Assembly (NCBI GenBank): GCA_023248915.1 | Contig: JAHFDQ010000026.1 | Location: 1 to 22,408, forward strand | Reading direction: 5' to 3' | DNA length: 22,408 bases | Origin: Archangiaceae bacterium | GTDB lineage: Bacteria > Myxococcota > Myxococcia > Myxococcales > Myxococcaceae | Shown here: piece by piece, positions 14,384 to 22,408 of the stretch | Layout: each line of letters opens with the position of its first letter | Numbering within the stretch: the first letter of the stretch is position 1 | The notes under the pieces: generated by a model | Told to the model about the DNA's origin: nothing | Seen by the model: only the letters and a program-made list of their open reading frames with translations | Databases searched by the model: none | Translations under genes and position numbers: made by a program

Positions 14384-17300
14384 GCCTCGACGACCTCAAG
14401 GCGGCGCTGGCCCAGGGGACCCAGCGGGTGGCGTCGGGGCGCATTCGCGTGGACGCCCGGAAGGCGCTCGAGAAACTGCGCGATCACCGGCTGGCCGACC
14501 CTCACCACTACGTGCTCGAGCTCTTGCGCGCGGCGGTCGCTTCCGGTGCGACGACCGCCCAGGTGCGCGTCGACTCGGACGACTTCGAGCTGCGCTTCGA
14601 CGGCGCCGTGCTTGCTCCTCCCGTCCTGCGCGATCTGCTCAGCCACGCGCTGACCGGGGGCGGCGACCCCGAGATGGTCGCGGCCCGCTTCCTGGCGCTG
14701 GGCGTCGCCGGCGCGCTCGGGCTCGACCCCGCCTACGTCCGCGTGGTGTCCCCCGACCTGACCTTCGAGGTGCGCCCGCCGGTGACGGTCGAGTTCGAGG
14801 ACAAGGGGGCGGCGACCCCGGGCACCTTCGTCCACGTGCGCGAGCGGGTGAGCTGGCGGGTGGTTCGCGACGCGGTGCTGGGGCCGACCGAGCTGGGCGT
14901 CATTCGGCGGGCGGTGCGGAAGTTTCCGGCGAAGCTGACCGTCAACGGCGAGTCGTTCGCCCGCGAGTCGGTCTTCGACGTGCCGGTGCTGGCGGAGGTC
15001 GAGACGAAGGTGGAAGGGGTGACCGTCGTCGCCGCGGTGCCCCGGGAACGGTCGGCCCGGTCGGCCCTGACGCTCGAGGTCTACGGCGTCGAGGTGACGA
15101 CGCGGCGGTTCGCGCTGCCCTTCCTCCAGGTCGTCGCCTGGGCCCGAGATGATTCTCTGAGGAGAAACGCCTCGGGCTCGGACGTGGTCGACGGCGACGC
15201 GCGGCTGGTGGCAATCCAGGCGGCGGTCGAACGGCTTGCGCTCGACCTGCTCCGCGAACTGGTGAAGCAACTGGGCCAGAAGGACGTGCCCGAAGCCCGC
15301 GAAATGCTCGCCTCGCTCGCGCTCGAGCTCGTCCGCGCGGGAAAGCTGAAGAAGCTCGCCCAGCCGACCCTCGACCTGTTCGAGAAGGCCCCCATCCTCC
15401 CTGGGCCTTCGGGCGAGTGGGTCAGCGTCGGCGAGTTCCGCGCCGAGTCGAACCGCGGCCGGCAGCTGCGCTTCGCTCGAACCCCATTCCCCGCAGGCTC
15501 GTACACCCGCCCGGCTCTCCTCATGGCGCCCAACCCCGACCTCGAGCTGTTGCTCCCCATGCGCCCCCGGGTGGACGTCGCTTCCGAGGTGGCCGCGAGG
15601 CGGGTAGCGGCCGAGCGGCGCATCGCCTGGGAAGCGCACTCGCCCGAACCGGCCTTGCTTCCAGAGGGCGCCTACGCCTGCCGGGCGCGCTTCGAGGCGG
15701 ACAAGCTCGCGGGAGAGGTCGGGCTGGGGACGGCGGACTGGGGCGCCAGGGTGCGCCTTCTCTCGATGGGCAAGCTCGTCCAACAGACCGAGGTTTCCGA
15801 GCTCGACCCCTTGCCGGTCCTGGCGGTCGTCGACCTGAAGCGGACCCTGAGCGAGAAGGCCTGGATGCAGAGCCCGGTGCCGCTCGACACCGGCGGCGTT
15901 CTCGACGCGGTGCGGAACGCGGCGACCCACGCGGTGTGCGACGCGCTGAAGAGCGGCGTTGAACCGCCGGCCGATCTGCGTGCCGCCGGTCGGGCCGTCG
16001 TCACGCATTGGGCGAAGCGCGAGGCGGCGCCCCGGCTGTCCGCCTTGCTCGAGCCGCTGCGCACCGCCCCGCTCTTCGAGACCGCGGGAGGAGCCTGGAT
16101 TTCCCTCGAGGCGCTGCTCGCCCAACCCGTGTGCCGCTATACCACCCGGCGCTGGCCGAACCCGTCGCTGAACGGCTTTCCGGTGGTGGTGCTTCGGGGC
16201 CCCGAGGAAGCCGCGGTGACGGCGCTGGCCGCGGCGGCCAAGCGCAAGGTCCGGAACTACGGCGCGAACCTCGCGCGCGAGGCCGAGGTGCGGGCTCAGA
16301 TGACCGGGCGCGGCCAGAAGCCCGTTTTGAAGGGGGCCTACCTGGCGGTGGTGCCGGTGGTGGGGGAAGGCTTGGGCGGCGAGGTGGGAGTGCCCCTCGA
16401 GGCGTCGGGCGGGCTGTCCCTGACATTGCTGATGTCGGGCTTCCCGCTCGAGCACGCCACCTTCTCGGCCCGCTACGACGTCGCCGCCGCCGTCGTCGAT
16501 TGCCCCGACCTCTCGGCCGACGAGCAGTGGCGCCACGCCAAGCGCGACGAGGTGCTCGAGCGCGTGCTGGCCGCCGTGCGCACGGCGGAACGCGAGCTCG
16601 CCCTGGCGCTGGTGCGAAAGGTCGCGGTCGCGGGGCTCGAGGGGCTGCACCCGGGGCCGCTGCGCTTCGTCCTGGCGGTGCTGCGAAAAGAGCTGGACGG
16701 CTTCCGGAGGCGGACCGAGCTCGACGAGCTGCAGCGGGTCGGCGCCGGTGCCAAGCTGTTTCGCGGGCCGGAGGGCCGAGTTTCGCTTCGCGAGATCGCC
16801 GACGCGCTGGGCACGTCCGACCGGCTGGGTTGCGTCGCCGAACCCCCACCAGGCCGCGCGCCGGCCGGAAGTTTCTTCGTGGTCGCGGACGGGGCGACCG
16901 CCGCCGTGCTGTCCGAGGTGCTCGAGGTCAAGGTCGAGGACTTCTCGGCCGAACTGGCGAGCGCCCTAGCCCGCGCCGAATTCCTCGAGAGGCCCCAGCG
17001 GACGCTGGCGCTGGCCGAGCACGTGACCTTGGCCGCCCCGGTCGAGGTGCCACACGTGCGCGGGCTGGTCGGCTACGACCCGACGGTGGTTGAGGACGCC
17101 GAGGTCGAGCTGCTCTACGAGGGCCGCTACTTGATGACGATGAAGGTCGCGGCGCCGCTGCCCCTGCGCGGGACGCTCGAGATCGTCGACCGGCCGCTCG
17201 ACCTGACACCCACCGCCGAAGACCCGAAGCTCGCAGAGCTGCTGGAACGCGCCATCGGCTTCGGCGAGGAGCGCCTGGTCGAGAGGGCGCTAGACGCTCC

Positions 17301-20001
17301 CGAGGCGCCGCTGGCCATGGAGTTTCTCTACCGCGCGCTCGGCGCCCACCTCGACAAGTTCCTCTCCGACGAGGCGAGGGGCCGGTTGCAGAAGGCCGAG
17401 CTCTTGCCCTGCACCGACGGGGCGCGACGGCCGGCCCGGGTCTTCGACGCCGCGGCGCGCATTCCGGTGGTGTCCGAGGTCGTCGAGGGAACGTTCCTGT
17501 CGGGTGAGCCCGTCATCGCGGCCTCGACGCCCGGAGTGCACTGGGTGCTGCCGCGGTGGAAGGACGCATGGGTCGACGTGACCGAGGCCTTGCGCGCCGA
17601 GATCGACGGACGCCATCGCCACGAAGGGACGGCGCCGGTCGACAAGGTGACCGTCACCAGCTCTCACGTGTTGCGGCGGGTGCCTTTCGTGGTGGACGAC
17701 GTCGAGGGCGAGGTGGCGCTGGTGAGCTCGGGCGGCGGTCGAGTCAGCCTCTTGAAGTCCCGTCGCTTCCTGTGCATCAACGTCGACGCCTCGTTGCCAC
17801 CCACGATCTTCGCCGCGGCCAACTGCGACGCGCTCACCCCGAGGTCGTCGTACACCGCGGTGGTGCAGGACGCCGCGTACGAAGAGTTGGTGAAGGTCTG
17901 CGGGCGGCAGACCGAGGCGCTGGCGAAGCACCTCACCAACGAATACGGGACTTCGTCCGCCGAGGAACGCACGGCGCTGACTGAGCCGCTGGCGAACCTC
18001 GCGATCTGGCTGCTGGTCCGCAAGCGTGCCCCGGCCGAGCTGCTCGAGTTACCACTCCTCGAGAAGAGCGACGGTGCGCCGCTGTCCCTGCAGGACCTGG
18101 TGAACGAGCAGCGTCGCTACAAGCGCGTTCGTGCTTCGACGCACAGCGGGTCGCCGCTGGCGGCCGAGCGCTGGGTGTGGCGGCCCCGGCCCGGCGAGCG
18201 CGAAGCGTTGACGCGGGGTTCGTTCAAGTTGGAAGACGGAACGCTCGACCTGACCCAGGCCGCGGCGGTTCGCAGCCGGCCAAAGGTCGCGGAGCTGCGG
18301 GCCCCGATCGAGAGCCCGTGGCGCGAGGCCATCGCCGCGGGGGCCGTCCTGGGCGAGGTTGCCTTGGCTCCGAACGGTCCGTTGAAGAGGCTCACCATCG
18401 CCGTGCACTTCGAGCGGGCGCGCCTCGAGACCTTCGAGGTCGATCACCCCGTGGGGGGAATCGCCCAGGTCAACAGTGACGCCCTGAAGCCGACCCGCGC
18501 CTGGGACAAGGCCGTGCGCAACGAACAGTTTCGCGACCTGCGCGGCGCGGTCGACTCGGCGCTCGAGCGGCTGGTGGCGCGGGTCTTGGCGACCGGTGGG
18601 CCAGGCCCGGGCTGGATGAAGTACGCCTTGGCGGCCGCGAGCTGGAAGCTGGGGGAAGGCGGCCCGATCGGAGAGGTGCTGCCTTCGCTGCCGCTGTTCG
18701 AGGACCTGGAAGGGCGGCCGGTCACGCTGGGCCAGGTGTTGGCGGAGAAGGCGCGCGCCGGCAGGATCTCGATCGCCGAGCCGGGCGTCGAGGCGGTCTC
18801 GTCGTCAAGCGGGCTGGTCTTGAGTGGAGGGCCCGAGGTCGTGTCGTGCCTGGACGAGCTGGGGTTGAAGCACGAGGACCTGACCGTGGAAATCCGCCGT
18901 CATCACGATCTCGAGGCCGCGATGAAAGCGCGGAGGTTGTCGAGCCTCAGCTTCACGGGGTCGGCCCTGGTGCGGTTGGGCGTCGACGCGGGCGGATTTC
19001 AGGGAGAGCTGGTGCTCCCCCTCGAGCCCGAGCTCGCTGGCGGCCTGGTGCTGGCTCGAGCCGGAGTCCGGGTTGGCGGTTTCGACGACGGTGGCTTGGG
19101 GGTTGCCGGAGTGCTCGATCACGCCGAGATGCCGGTCAGTGACGACTGGACCGAAGCGCGACCGACCGCGGCGATGCGGCGGGTCGTGGCGGACCAGATC
19201 GACCTGCTGTTCGGTCGGCTTGCCGAGCTCGACGACCGGCTGGCTCCGGCCGAACGGCGTCTGGCGGCGGGGTACGTGCTCAGGTTTCTCGACGCGCACG
19301 GCGTCTCGGCGCCGTCGCATCTCGATGCGCTCCCGGCGGGCATCTGGCGGTTGGCGTCGTGCAAGCTGTTCTGGACCTGTGACGGGCGGTGGGTCGACCT
19401 GCGAAGCATCGCCGGGCGCGTCCTGCGCCGTGGTCGAGTGGCGATGGTGAACGAGTCGATTCGCCAGGTCGAAGTGGCGGGAGACGTCGTGCTCCGCACG
19501 GAATCGCTGGACGGTCGGGACCGGGAAGCTCTCGAGAAAGTTCTTGGGCGAGGAGCCCTTTCCCGCATGACGCTGGGGGTGTGGCGGGCGGGGCGGACAG
19601 AGGAAGACCCGGAAGAAGGTTCGCCGCTACAGGAGGGGTTGCAGAAGCTGCGTCGCGAATCGAGGTTGCTCAAGGCGGGCTCGTTGGGGCGGCTCACCGG
19701 CGACGAGCTGAAGGAGATCAAGCTGCAGCGCAAGGGCGGGAAGGTCCCCATCCGGTACGACGCTACCCGCCAGATGGCCGCGCTCGACCCAGAGCACCCG
19801 CTGGTGAAGGCGGCGCTCGAGGAGAGCGTCCGTCGGCCAGACCGCATCTACGTGCTGCTCGCCGCAATCTACGGAGCGGTCAACCGCGCCCTGGAACGCA
19901 TCACCGACGAGGACGAGCGCCGCCTGGTCAGTGGCCTCGTGGGACACCTCGCGGCGAACCCAAACCTCCTGGAAGTTCCCGCGCCGGTACGGCCGGAATA
20001 G
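14380..20001 (+). CDS. Giant (1873 aa) degenerate HSP90-like repeat protein
   Basis: The start ATG overlaps the upstream stop by four bases, so translation is probably coupled. Residues 44-62 (YVLELLRAAVASGATTAQV) align gap-free with the N-box of the neighbouring ATPase (YRELIQNGIDAGSSRIEV). The Glu is kept but the Asn and Asp have become Ala (51, 54). The G1 box is reduced to FDGA (73-76) and the lid to LALGVAGALG, so this should be a pseudo-ATPase. Next come seven units of about 220 residues. Each has a beta-rich part ending in a helix, then a helical part closed by a motif like APLFETAGGAWISLEALL, near 337, 563, 791, 1006, 1224, 1437 and 1661. The end (1800-1838, LDPEHPLVKAALEESVRRP) matches the ATPase C-terminus. 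There is no membrane segment, nuclease or P-loop. The layout recalls sacsin: HSP90-related modules repeated in one very long chain. I infer a scaffold or co-chaperone for the ATPase; its client is unknown. Confidence 0.9.
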   Translation: MSLDDLKAALAQGTQRVASGRIRVDARKALEKLRDHRLADPHHYVLELLRAAVASGATTAQVRVDSDDFELRFDGAVLAPPVLRDLLSHALTGGGDPEMVAARFLALGVAGALGLDPAYVRVVSPDLTFEVRPPVTVEFEDKGAATPGTFVHVRERVSWRVVRDAVLGPTELGVIRRAVRKFPAKLTVNGESFARESVFDVPVLAEVETKVEGVTVVAAVPRERSARSALTLEVYGVEVTTRRFALPFLQVVAWARDDSLRRNASGSDVVDGDARLVAIQAAVERLALDLLRELVKQLGQKDVPEAREMLASLALELVRAGKLKKLAQPTLDLFEKAPILPGPSGEWVSVGEFRAESNRGRQLRFARTPFPAGSYTRPALLMAPNPDLELLLPMRPRVDVASEVAARRVAAERRIAWEAHSPEPALLPEGAYACRARFEADKLAGEVGLGTADWGARVRLLSMGKLVQQTEVSELDPLPVLAVVDLKRTLSEKAWMQSPVPLDTGGVLDAVRNAATHAVCDALKSGVEPPADLRAAGRAVVTHWAKREAAPRLSALLEPLRTAPLFETAGGAWISLEALLAQPVCRYTTRRWPNPSLNGFPVVVLRGPEEAAVTALAAAAKRKVRNYGANLAREAEVRAQMTGRGQKPVLKGAYLAVVPVVGEGLGGEVGVPLEASGGLSLTLLMSGFPLEHATFSARYDVAAAVVDCPDLSADEQWRHAKRDEVLERVLAAVRTAERELALALVRKVAVAGLEGLHPGPLRFVLAVLRKELDGFRRRTELDELQRVGAGAKLFRGPEGRVSLREIADALGTSDRLGCVAEPPPGRAPAGSFFVVADGATAAVLSEVLEVKVEDFSAELASALARAEFLERPQRTLALAEHVTLAAPVEVPHVRGLVGYDPTVVEDAEVELLYEGRYLMTMKVAAPLPLRGTLEIVDRPLDLTPTAEDPKLAELLERAIGFGEERLVERALDAPEAPLAMEFLYRALGAHLDKFLSDEARGRLQKAELLPCTDGARRPARVFDAAARIPVVSEVVEGTFLSGEPVIAASTPGVHWVLPRWKDAWVDVTEALRAEIDGRHRHEGTAPVDKVTVTSSHVLRRVPFVVDDVEGEVALVSSGGGRVSLLKSRRFLCINVDASLPPTIFAAANCDALTPRSSYTAVVQDAAYEELVKVCGRQTEALAKHLTNEYGTSSAEERTALTEPLANLAIWLLVRKRAPAELLELPLLEKSDGAPLSLQDLVNEQRRYKRVRASTHSGSPLAAERWVWRPRPGEREALTRGSFKLEDGTLDLTQAAAVRSRPKVAELRAPIESPWREAIAAGAVLGEVALAPNGPLKRLTIAVHFERARLETFEVDHPVGGIAQVNSDALKPTRAWDKAVRNEQFRDLRGAVDSALERLVARVLATGGPGPGWMKYALAAASWKLGEGGPIGEVLPSLPLFEDLEGRPVTLGQVLAEKARAGRISIAEPGVEAVSSSSGLVLSGGPEVVSCLDELGLKHEDLTVEIRRHHDLEAAMKARRLSSLSFTGSALVRLGVDAGGFQGELVLPLEPELAGGLVLARAGVRVGGFDDGGLGVAGVLDHAEMPVSDDWTEARPTAAMRRVVADQIDLLFGRLAELDDRLAPAERRLAAGYVLRFLDAHGVSAPSHLDALPAGIWRLASCKLFWTCDGRWVDLRSIAGRVLRRGRVAMVNESIRQVEVAGDVVLRTESLDGRDREALEKVLGRGALSRMTLGVWRAGRTEEDPEEGSPLQEGLQKLRRESRLLKAGSLGRLTGDELKEIKLQRKGGKVPIRYDATRQMAALDPEHPLVKAALEESVRRPDRIYVLLAAIYGAVNRALERITDEDERRLVSGLVGHLAANPNLLEVPAPVRPE
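15004..19413 (+). repeat. Seven diverged ~220-residue protein repeats in the giant protein
   Basis: Unit beta parts lie near residues 209-294, 441-525, 662-745, 900-971, 1103-1185, 1320-1403 and 1537-1617. A loose consensus is a GEV/GEL strand, then a G-x-V turn, then V-D near the L-x-P-x-x-x-W-x-x-A-x-R-x-E helix start. Each is followed by a helical part ending in small-x-L-F/L ... G ... S/D-L-x-x-L. Spacing of the closing motif is 226, 228, 215, 218, 213 and 224 residues. The repeats are diverged at protein level and are not DNA repeats, so they arose long ago. Confidence 0.75.
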
Positions 20002-20009
20002 CGGGCCGG

Positions 20010-22408
20010 TCAGCCGCCGGCCGATTCAATTGAGAGCCGGCGGCCGCGACGCCGCGCCAGGGCAATGAGGCCCAATAGGCCCCAGAGGCCGAAGCCGGCG
20101 CCACCCGACGACTGACAGTCACAACCCGCCGTGTAACTCTTCTCCGGCGTCAGCACGACGGCGAAGGGGGCACTGGTGACGTCCGCCATGCCGGCGGCCG
20201 ACGCCCTCAGCGTGTAGCCGGTGCCCTGCCGGTTGAGGGACAAGTCTCCAAACGTCGCCACTCCGTCCACCGTGGCCGCCAGCGTGGCGCCCGACAGGAT
20301 TGCCAACCCCGGGTTGTCCTCCAGGGCGAGGACTACCGTGGCCGACGCGCCTTGCACCGCGTTGCCAAACCCGTCCTCCACCCCCACCTGCACCGCGGGG
20401 GAAAGCGGCGCACTCAACTCTCCATTCGCCGGCTGGACGACGAAGGCCAGCCTCGCCACCGCCCCGGCCGTGACGTCAAAGGCCGCGCTGGTGGCCGTCC
20501 CCAGCCCTGGCGCAAACGCCGACAGCGTGTACCCCACCCCCGCCTTGTCGAGAGACAAGTCCGCGAAGGTGGCGACTCCGTTGACGGCCACCACCGCGCC
20601 GCTGCCGCCCAACCAGGCGCCACCTGGGTTGTCCTTGAGGACGATGGAAATGGCCGCATTCGACGTCGCCAGCGTGTTGCCCGCCACGTCCTGCACCGCC
20701 ACCGCCACCGCCGGAGTGAGAGTGGCCCCCGCCACGGTGGAGACAGGGTTGACGACGAAGGCCAACTGCACCTCCACGCCGGCAAAGACGTCGAAGGCCG
20801 CGCTGGTGGCTCCCGTCAGCCCACTGGACGAGGCCGTGAGGGTGTAGCCCACCCCCGGCCGGTTGACGGACAGCCCCGAAAACGCCGCCACGCCCGCTAC
20901 CGCCGACGCCGCGGCAGGCCCGCCCAGCACGCTGCTTCCGGGGTTGTTGCCCAGCGCCAGCACGACAATGGCCGTCGACGAGACAGCCGCGTTGCCCTGC
21001 GCGTCCAGCACCTGCACCGAAGCCGTCAGCGGCGTCCCCGCCGTGTCACTCCCAGGCTGCACCACGAAGGCCAGCTTCGCCGCCGCCCCGGCAGTGACGT
21101 CAAACGTGGCGCTGGTTTCCGCCGGCAGCACCCCCGAAGTCGCCACCAGCGTGTACCCCACCCCCACCTTGTCCAGGGACAGGCCGGCAAACGTCGCCAC
21201 GCCCCCAACCGCATTCACCACGCCCGCCCCGCCCAGCGCGCTGCCGCCCGGGTTGTTGCCAAACGCCAGGGCAATGCTGGCTGTGGAAGAGGTGTCGGTA
21301 TTCCCAAACGCGTCCCGCACCGCCACCTGCACGTCCGGCGACACCACCCCTCCCGCCGCAAGACTCGACGGCTGGACGACGAAGGCCAGCTTCGCCACCG
21401 CCGCGACGCTGACGTCGAAGGGCGCGCTGGTGGCACCGGCAAGCCCACCCGAAGAGGCCACCAGCGTGTAGCCGACGCCCACCTTGTCCACCGACAAGCC
21501 CGAGAAGGAAGCGACTCCGCCCACCGCGGCCACCGGGCTGATGCCGGACAAGACGCCTCCCCCCGGGTTATTGCCCAGCGCCACCGAAATACTGTCCGTG
21601 GCCGACGGAAGCAAATTGCCCAACGCGTCCAGCACCGCCACCTGCACCGAAGGAGACAGCGCCACCCCCGCCAGCACACCCGACGGCTGCACCAGGAAGG
21701 CCAACTGCGCCGCCGCCCCGGCCGTAATGTCGAAGGCCGCGCTGGTGGCTCCAATGAGTCCGCCCGAAGAGGCCGTCAGCGTGTAGCCCACTCCCGCCTT
21801 GTCCACCGACAAGTCTCCGAAGGCCGCCACTCCTCCCACCGCACTCACCGGGTTGGTGCCGGACAGCACCCCGCCCGAGGGGTTGTTGCCAAGGGCCACC
21901 GTAATGGCCGCAGTCGACGCGCCCACCAGGTTGCCGAAGGCGTCCTCCACCACCACCGAAGACGCAAAGGCCGCGCCCGCCGACGTACTCGAAGGCTGCA
22001 CCAGGAAGGCCAGTTGCACCGGCGCCCCGGCACCAATGTCGAAGGCCAGGCTGGTAGCTCCGGCAAGCCCAACCGCGGAAGCCACCAGCGCGTAACCGAC
22101 GCCCACCTTGTCCAGGGACAGGTTGCCAAACGCCGCCACTCCCCCGGCCGCCGCCTGAGAGGTAGCGCCCGACAGCACGCTGCCGCCGGGGTTGGCGCCC
22201 AACGCCACCGAAACACTGGCCGACGAAGCAGTGACGGCGTTGTCGAAGGCGTCCCGCACCTCCACCGACGGCGTAATGGCAGCCCCGGCCGAAGTACTCG
22301 CCGGCTGCACCGTGAAGGCCAGCTTCGCCGGCGCCGCCACCGAAATGTCGAAGGTGACGCTGGTAGCTCCCGTCAACCCGGCGGAGGAGGCCACCAGCGT
22401 GTAACCCA
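20010..22408 (-). CDS. Ig-like repeat surface protein with MYXO-CTERM-type tail, 5' end cut off by the window
   Basis: The frame is open to the right edge, so the start lies outside; 798 residues are visible. Seven copies of a 103-105 residue beta-sandwich unit are visible, each containing an AKLAFVVQP-like strand, DAFGN, LGNNPGGSVLSG, GGVATFSGLSLDKVGVGYTL and GATSAAFDV. These resemble bacterial Ig-like or invasin/intimin-type stalk domains. The C-terminus after LTPEKSYTAGCDCQ is a Gly-rich stretch, a hydrophobic segment (FGLWGLLGLIALA) and RRRGRR. That is the MYXO-CTERM layout, in which the invariant Cys is processed by a myxosortase and the protein ends up at the cell surface. The tail after the Arg cluster (LSIESAGG) is slightly longer than usual. 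The likely role is an adhesin or stalk. The gene converges on the giant gene; the two stops are 8 bp apart. Confidence 0.92.
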   Translation of the reverse strand, partial: GYTLVASSAGLTGATSVTFDISVAAPAKLAFTVQPASTSAGAAITPSVEVRDAFDNAVTASSASVSVALGANPGGSVLSGATSQAAAGGVAAFGNLSLDKVGVGYALVASAVGLAGATSLAFDIGAGAPVQLAFLVQPSSTSAGAAFASSVVVEDAFGNLVGASTAAITVALGNNPSGGVLSGTNPVSAVGGVAAFGDLSVDKAGVGYTLTASSGGLIGATSAAFDITAGAAAQLAFLVQPSGVLAGVALSPSVQVAVLDALGNLLPSATDSISVALGNNPGGGVLSGISPVAAVGGVASFSGLSVDKVGVGYTLVASSGGLAGATSAPFDVSVAAVAKLAFVVQPSSLAAGGVVSPDVQVAVRDAFGNTDTSSTASIALAFGNNPGGSALGGAGVVNAVGGVATFAGLSLDKVGVGYTLVATSGVLPAETSATFDVTAGAAAKLAFVVQPGSDTAGTPLTASVQVLDAQGNAAVSSTAIVVLALGNNPGSSVLGGPAAASAVAGVAAFSGLSVNRPGVGYTLTASSSGLTGATSAAFDVFAGVEVQLAFVVNPVSTVAGATLTPAVAVAVQDVAGNTLATSNAAISIVLKDNPGGAWLGGSGAVVAVNGVATFADLSLDKAGVGYTLSAFAPGLGTATSAAFDVTAGAVARLAFVVQPANGELSAPLSPAVQVGVEDGFGNAVQGASATVVLALEDNPGLAILSGATLAATVDGVATFGDLSLNRQGTGYTLRASAAGMADVTSAPFAVVLTPEKSYTAGCDCQSSGGAGFGLWGLLGLIALARRRGRRLSIESAGG
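20013..20044. terminator. GC-rich inverted repeat at the convergent 3' ends
   Basis: GCCGCCGGC (20013-20021) and GCCGGCGGC (20036-20044) form a perfect 9-bp stem with a 14-nt loop (20022-20035) that contains CAATTG. It sits 12 bp past the giant gene's stop but lies inside the last codons of the leftward gene. There is no T-run on either side, so termination by this hairpin alone is uncertain. Confidence 0.4.
20165..22408 (-). repeat. Tandem ~309-315 bp coding repeats (seven visible copies)
   Basis: The sequence GAAGGCCA (plus strand) marking the KLAF-type strand recurs at 20442, 20757, 21066, 21381, 21696, 22005 and 22314. The spacings are 315, 309, 315, 315, 309 and 309 bp. Copies remain similar at DNA level, especially around the DKVGVGYTL segment, so recent duplication or gene conversion is likely. 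The array continues past the window edge. Confidence 0.93.

Noticed and set aside
13993..16650. An 885-codon open frame on the minus strand opposite the HSP90-like operon
   Set aside because: It is antisense to the ATPase and giant genes, low in sequence complexity and has no recognisable domain.
11822..20001. Calling the operon an anti-phage defence system
   Set aside because: There is no nuclease, toxin, membrane effector or mobile-element context. HSP90-like ATPases also have housekeeping roles, so the claim is not supported by this window.
20165..22408. CRISPR-like or satellite repeat array
   Set aside because: The period is about 310 bp and matches whole codons and a protein domain; there are no short identical repeats with unique spacers.

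Overview
The window is high-GC DNA that reads best as a chromosomal segment of a myxobacterium or close relative (Myxococcota). The reasons are the MYXO-CTERM-type tail (Cys-x-Cys, hydrophobic segment, Arg cluster) on the protein at the right edge, the Asp-Ala-Gly spacer in the secreted GLUG-type protein, and long intact ORFs with strong third-position GC. The species cannot be named from this. No tRNA, rRNA, CRISPR array, insertion sequence or phage gene was seen.

Left part (1-10653). The 5' two thirds of prfA (release factor 1) runs leftward off the window. Diverging from it is a 38-residue, extremely basic protein of ribosomal-protein type. Next comes a secreted GLUG-repeat protein gene broken by a single-base frameshift. 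A TPR protein and a CorC/HlyC-type membrane protein follow, 5 bp apart and probably one operon. Then come smc (full-length condensin ATPase) and a secreted VWA-domain protein. That block ends at a strong long-stem terminator.

Middle part (10666-20001). A leftward gene encodes two tandem cyclic-nucleotide-binding domains with no output domain. Diverging from it is a three-gene operon: a 317-residue orphan, a 531-residue HSP90-like GHKL ATPase and a giant 1873-residue protein. The gaps are 12 bp, then an ATGA overlap. The giant protein looks like an expanded, catalytically dead version of its ATPase neighbour. It has an N-terminal GHKL-like domain that lost the Asn and Asp of the N-box, then seven ~220-residue repeats, then a C-terminal module shared with the ATPase. 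This is the most interesting system in the window. I read it as a two-component, sacsin-like or HSP90-like machine of unknown function. No nuclease, toxin or membrane effector is encoded with it.

Right part (20010-22408). A leftward gene, cut by the window edge, encodes a cell-surface protein with seven visible ~103-105-residue Ig-like repeats and a MYXO-CTERM-type anchor. It converges on the giant gene with only 8 bp between the two stop codons.

All family assignments come from reading motifs by eye. No database search or structure prediction was run.
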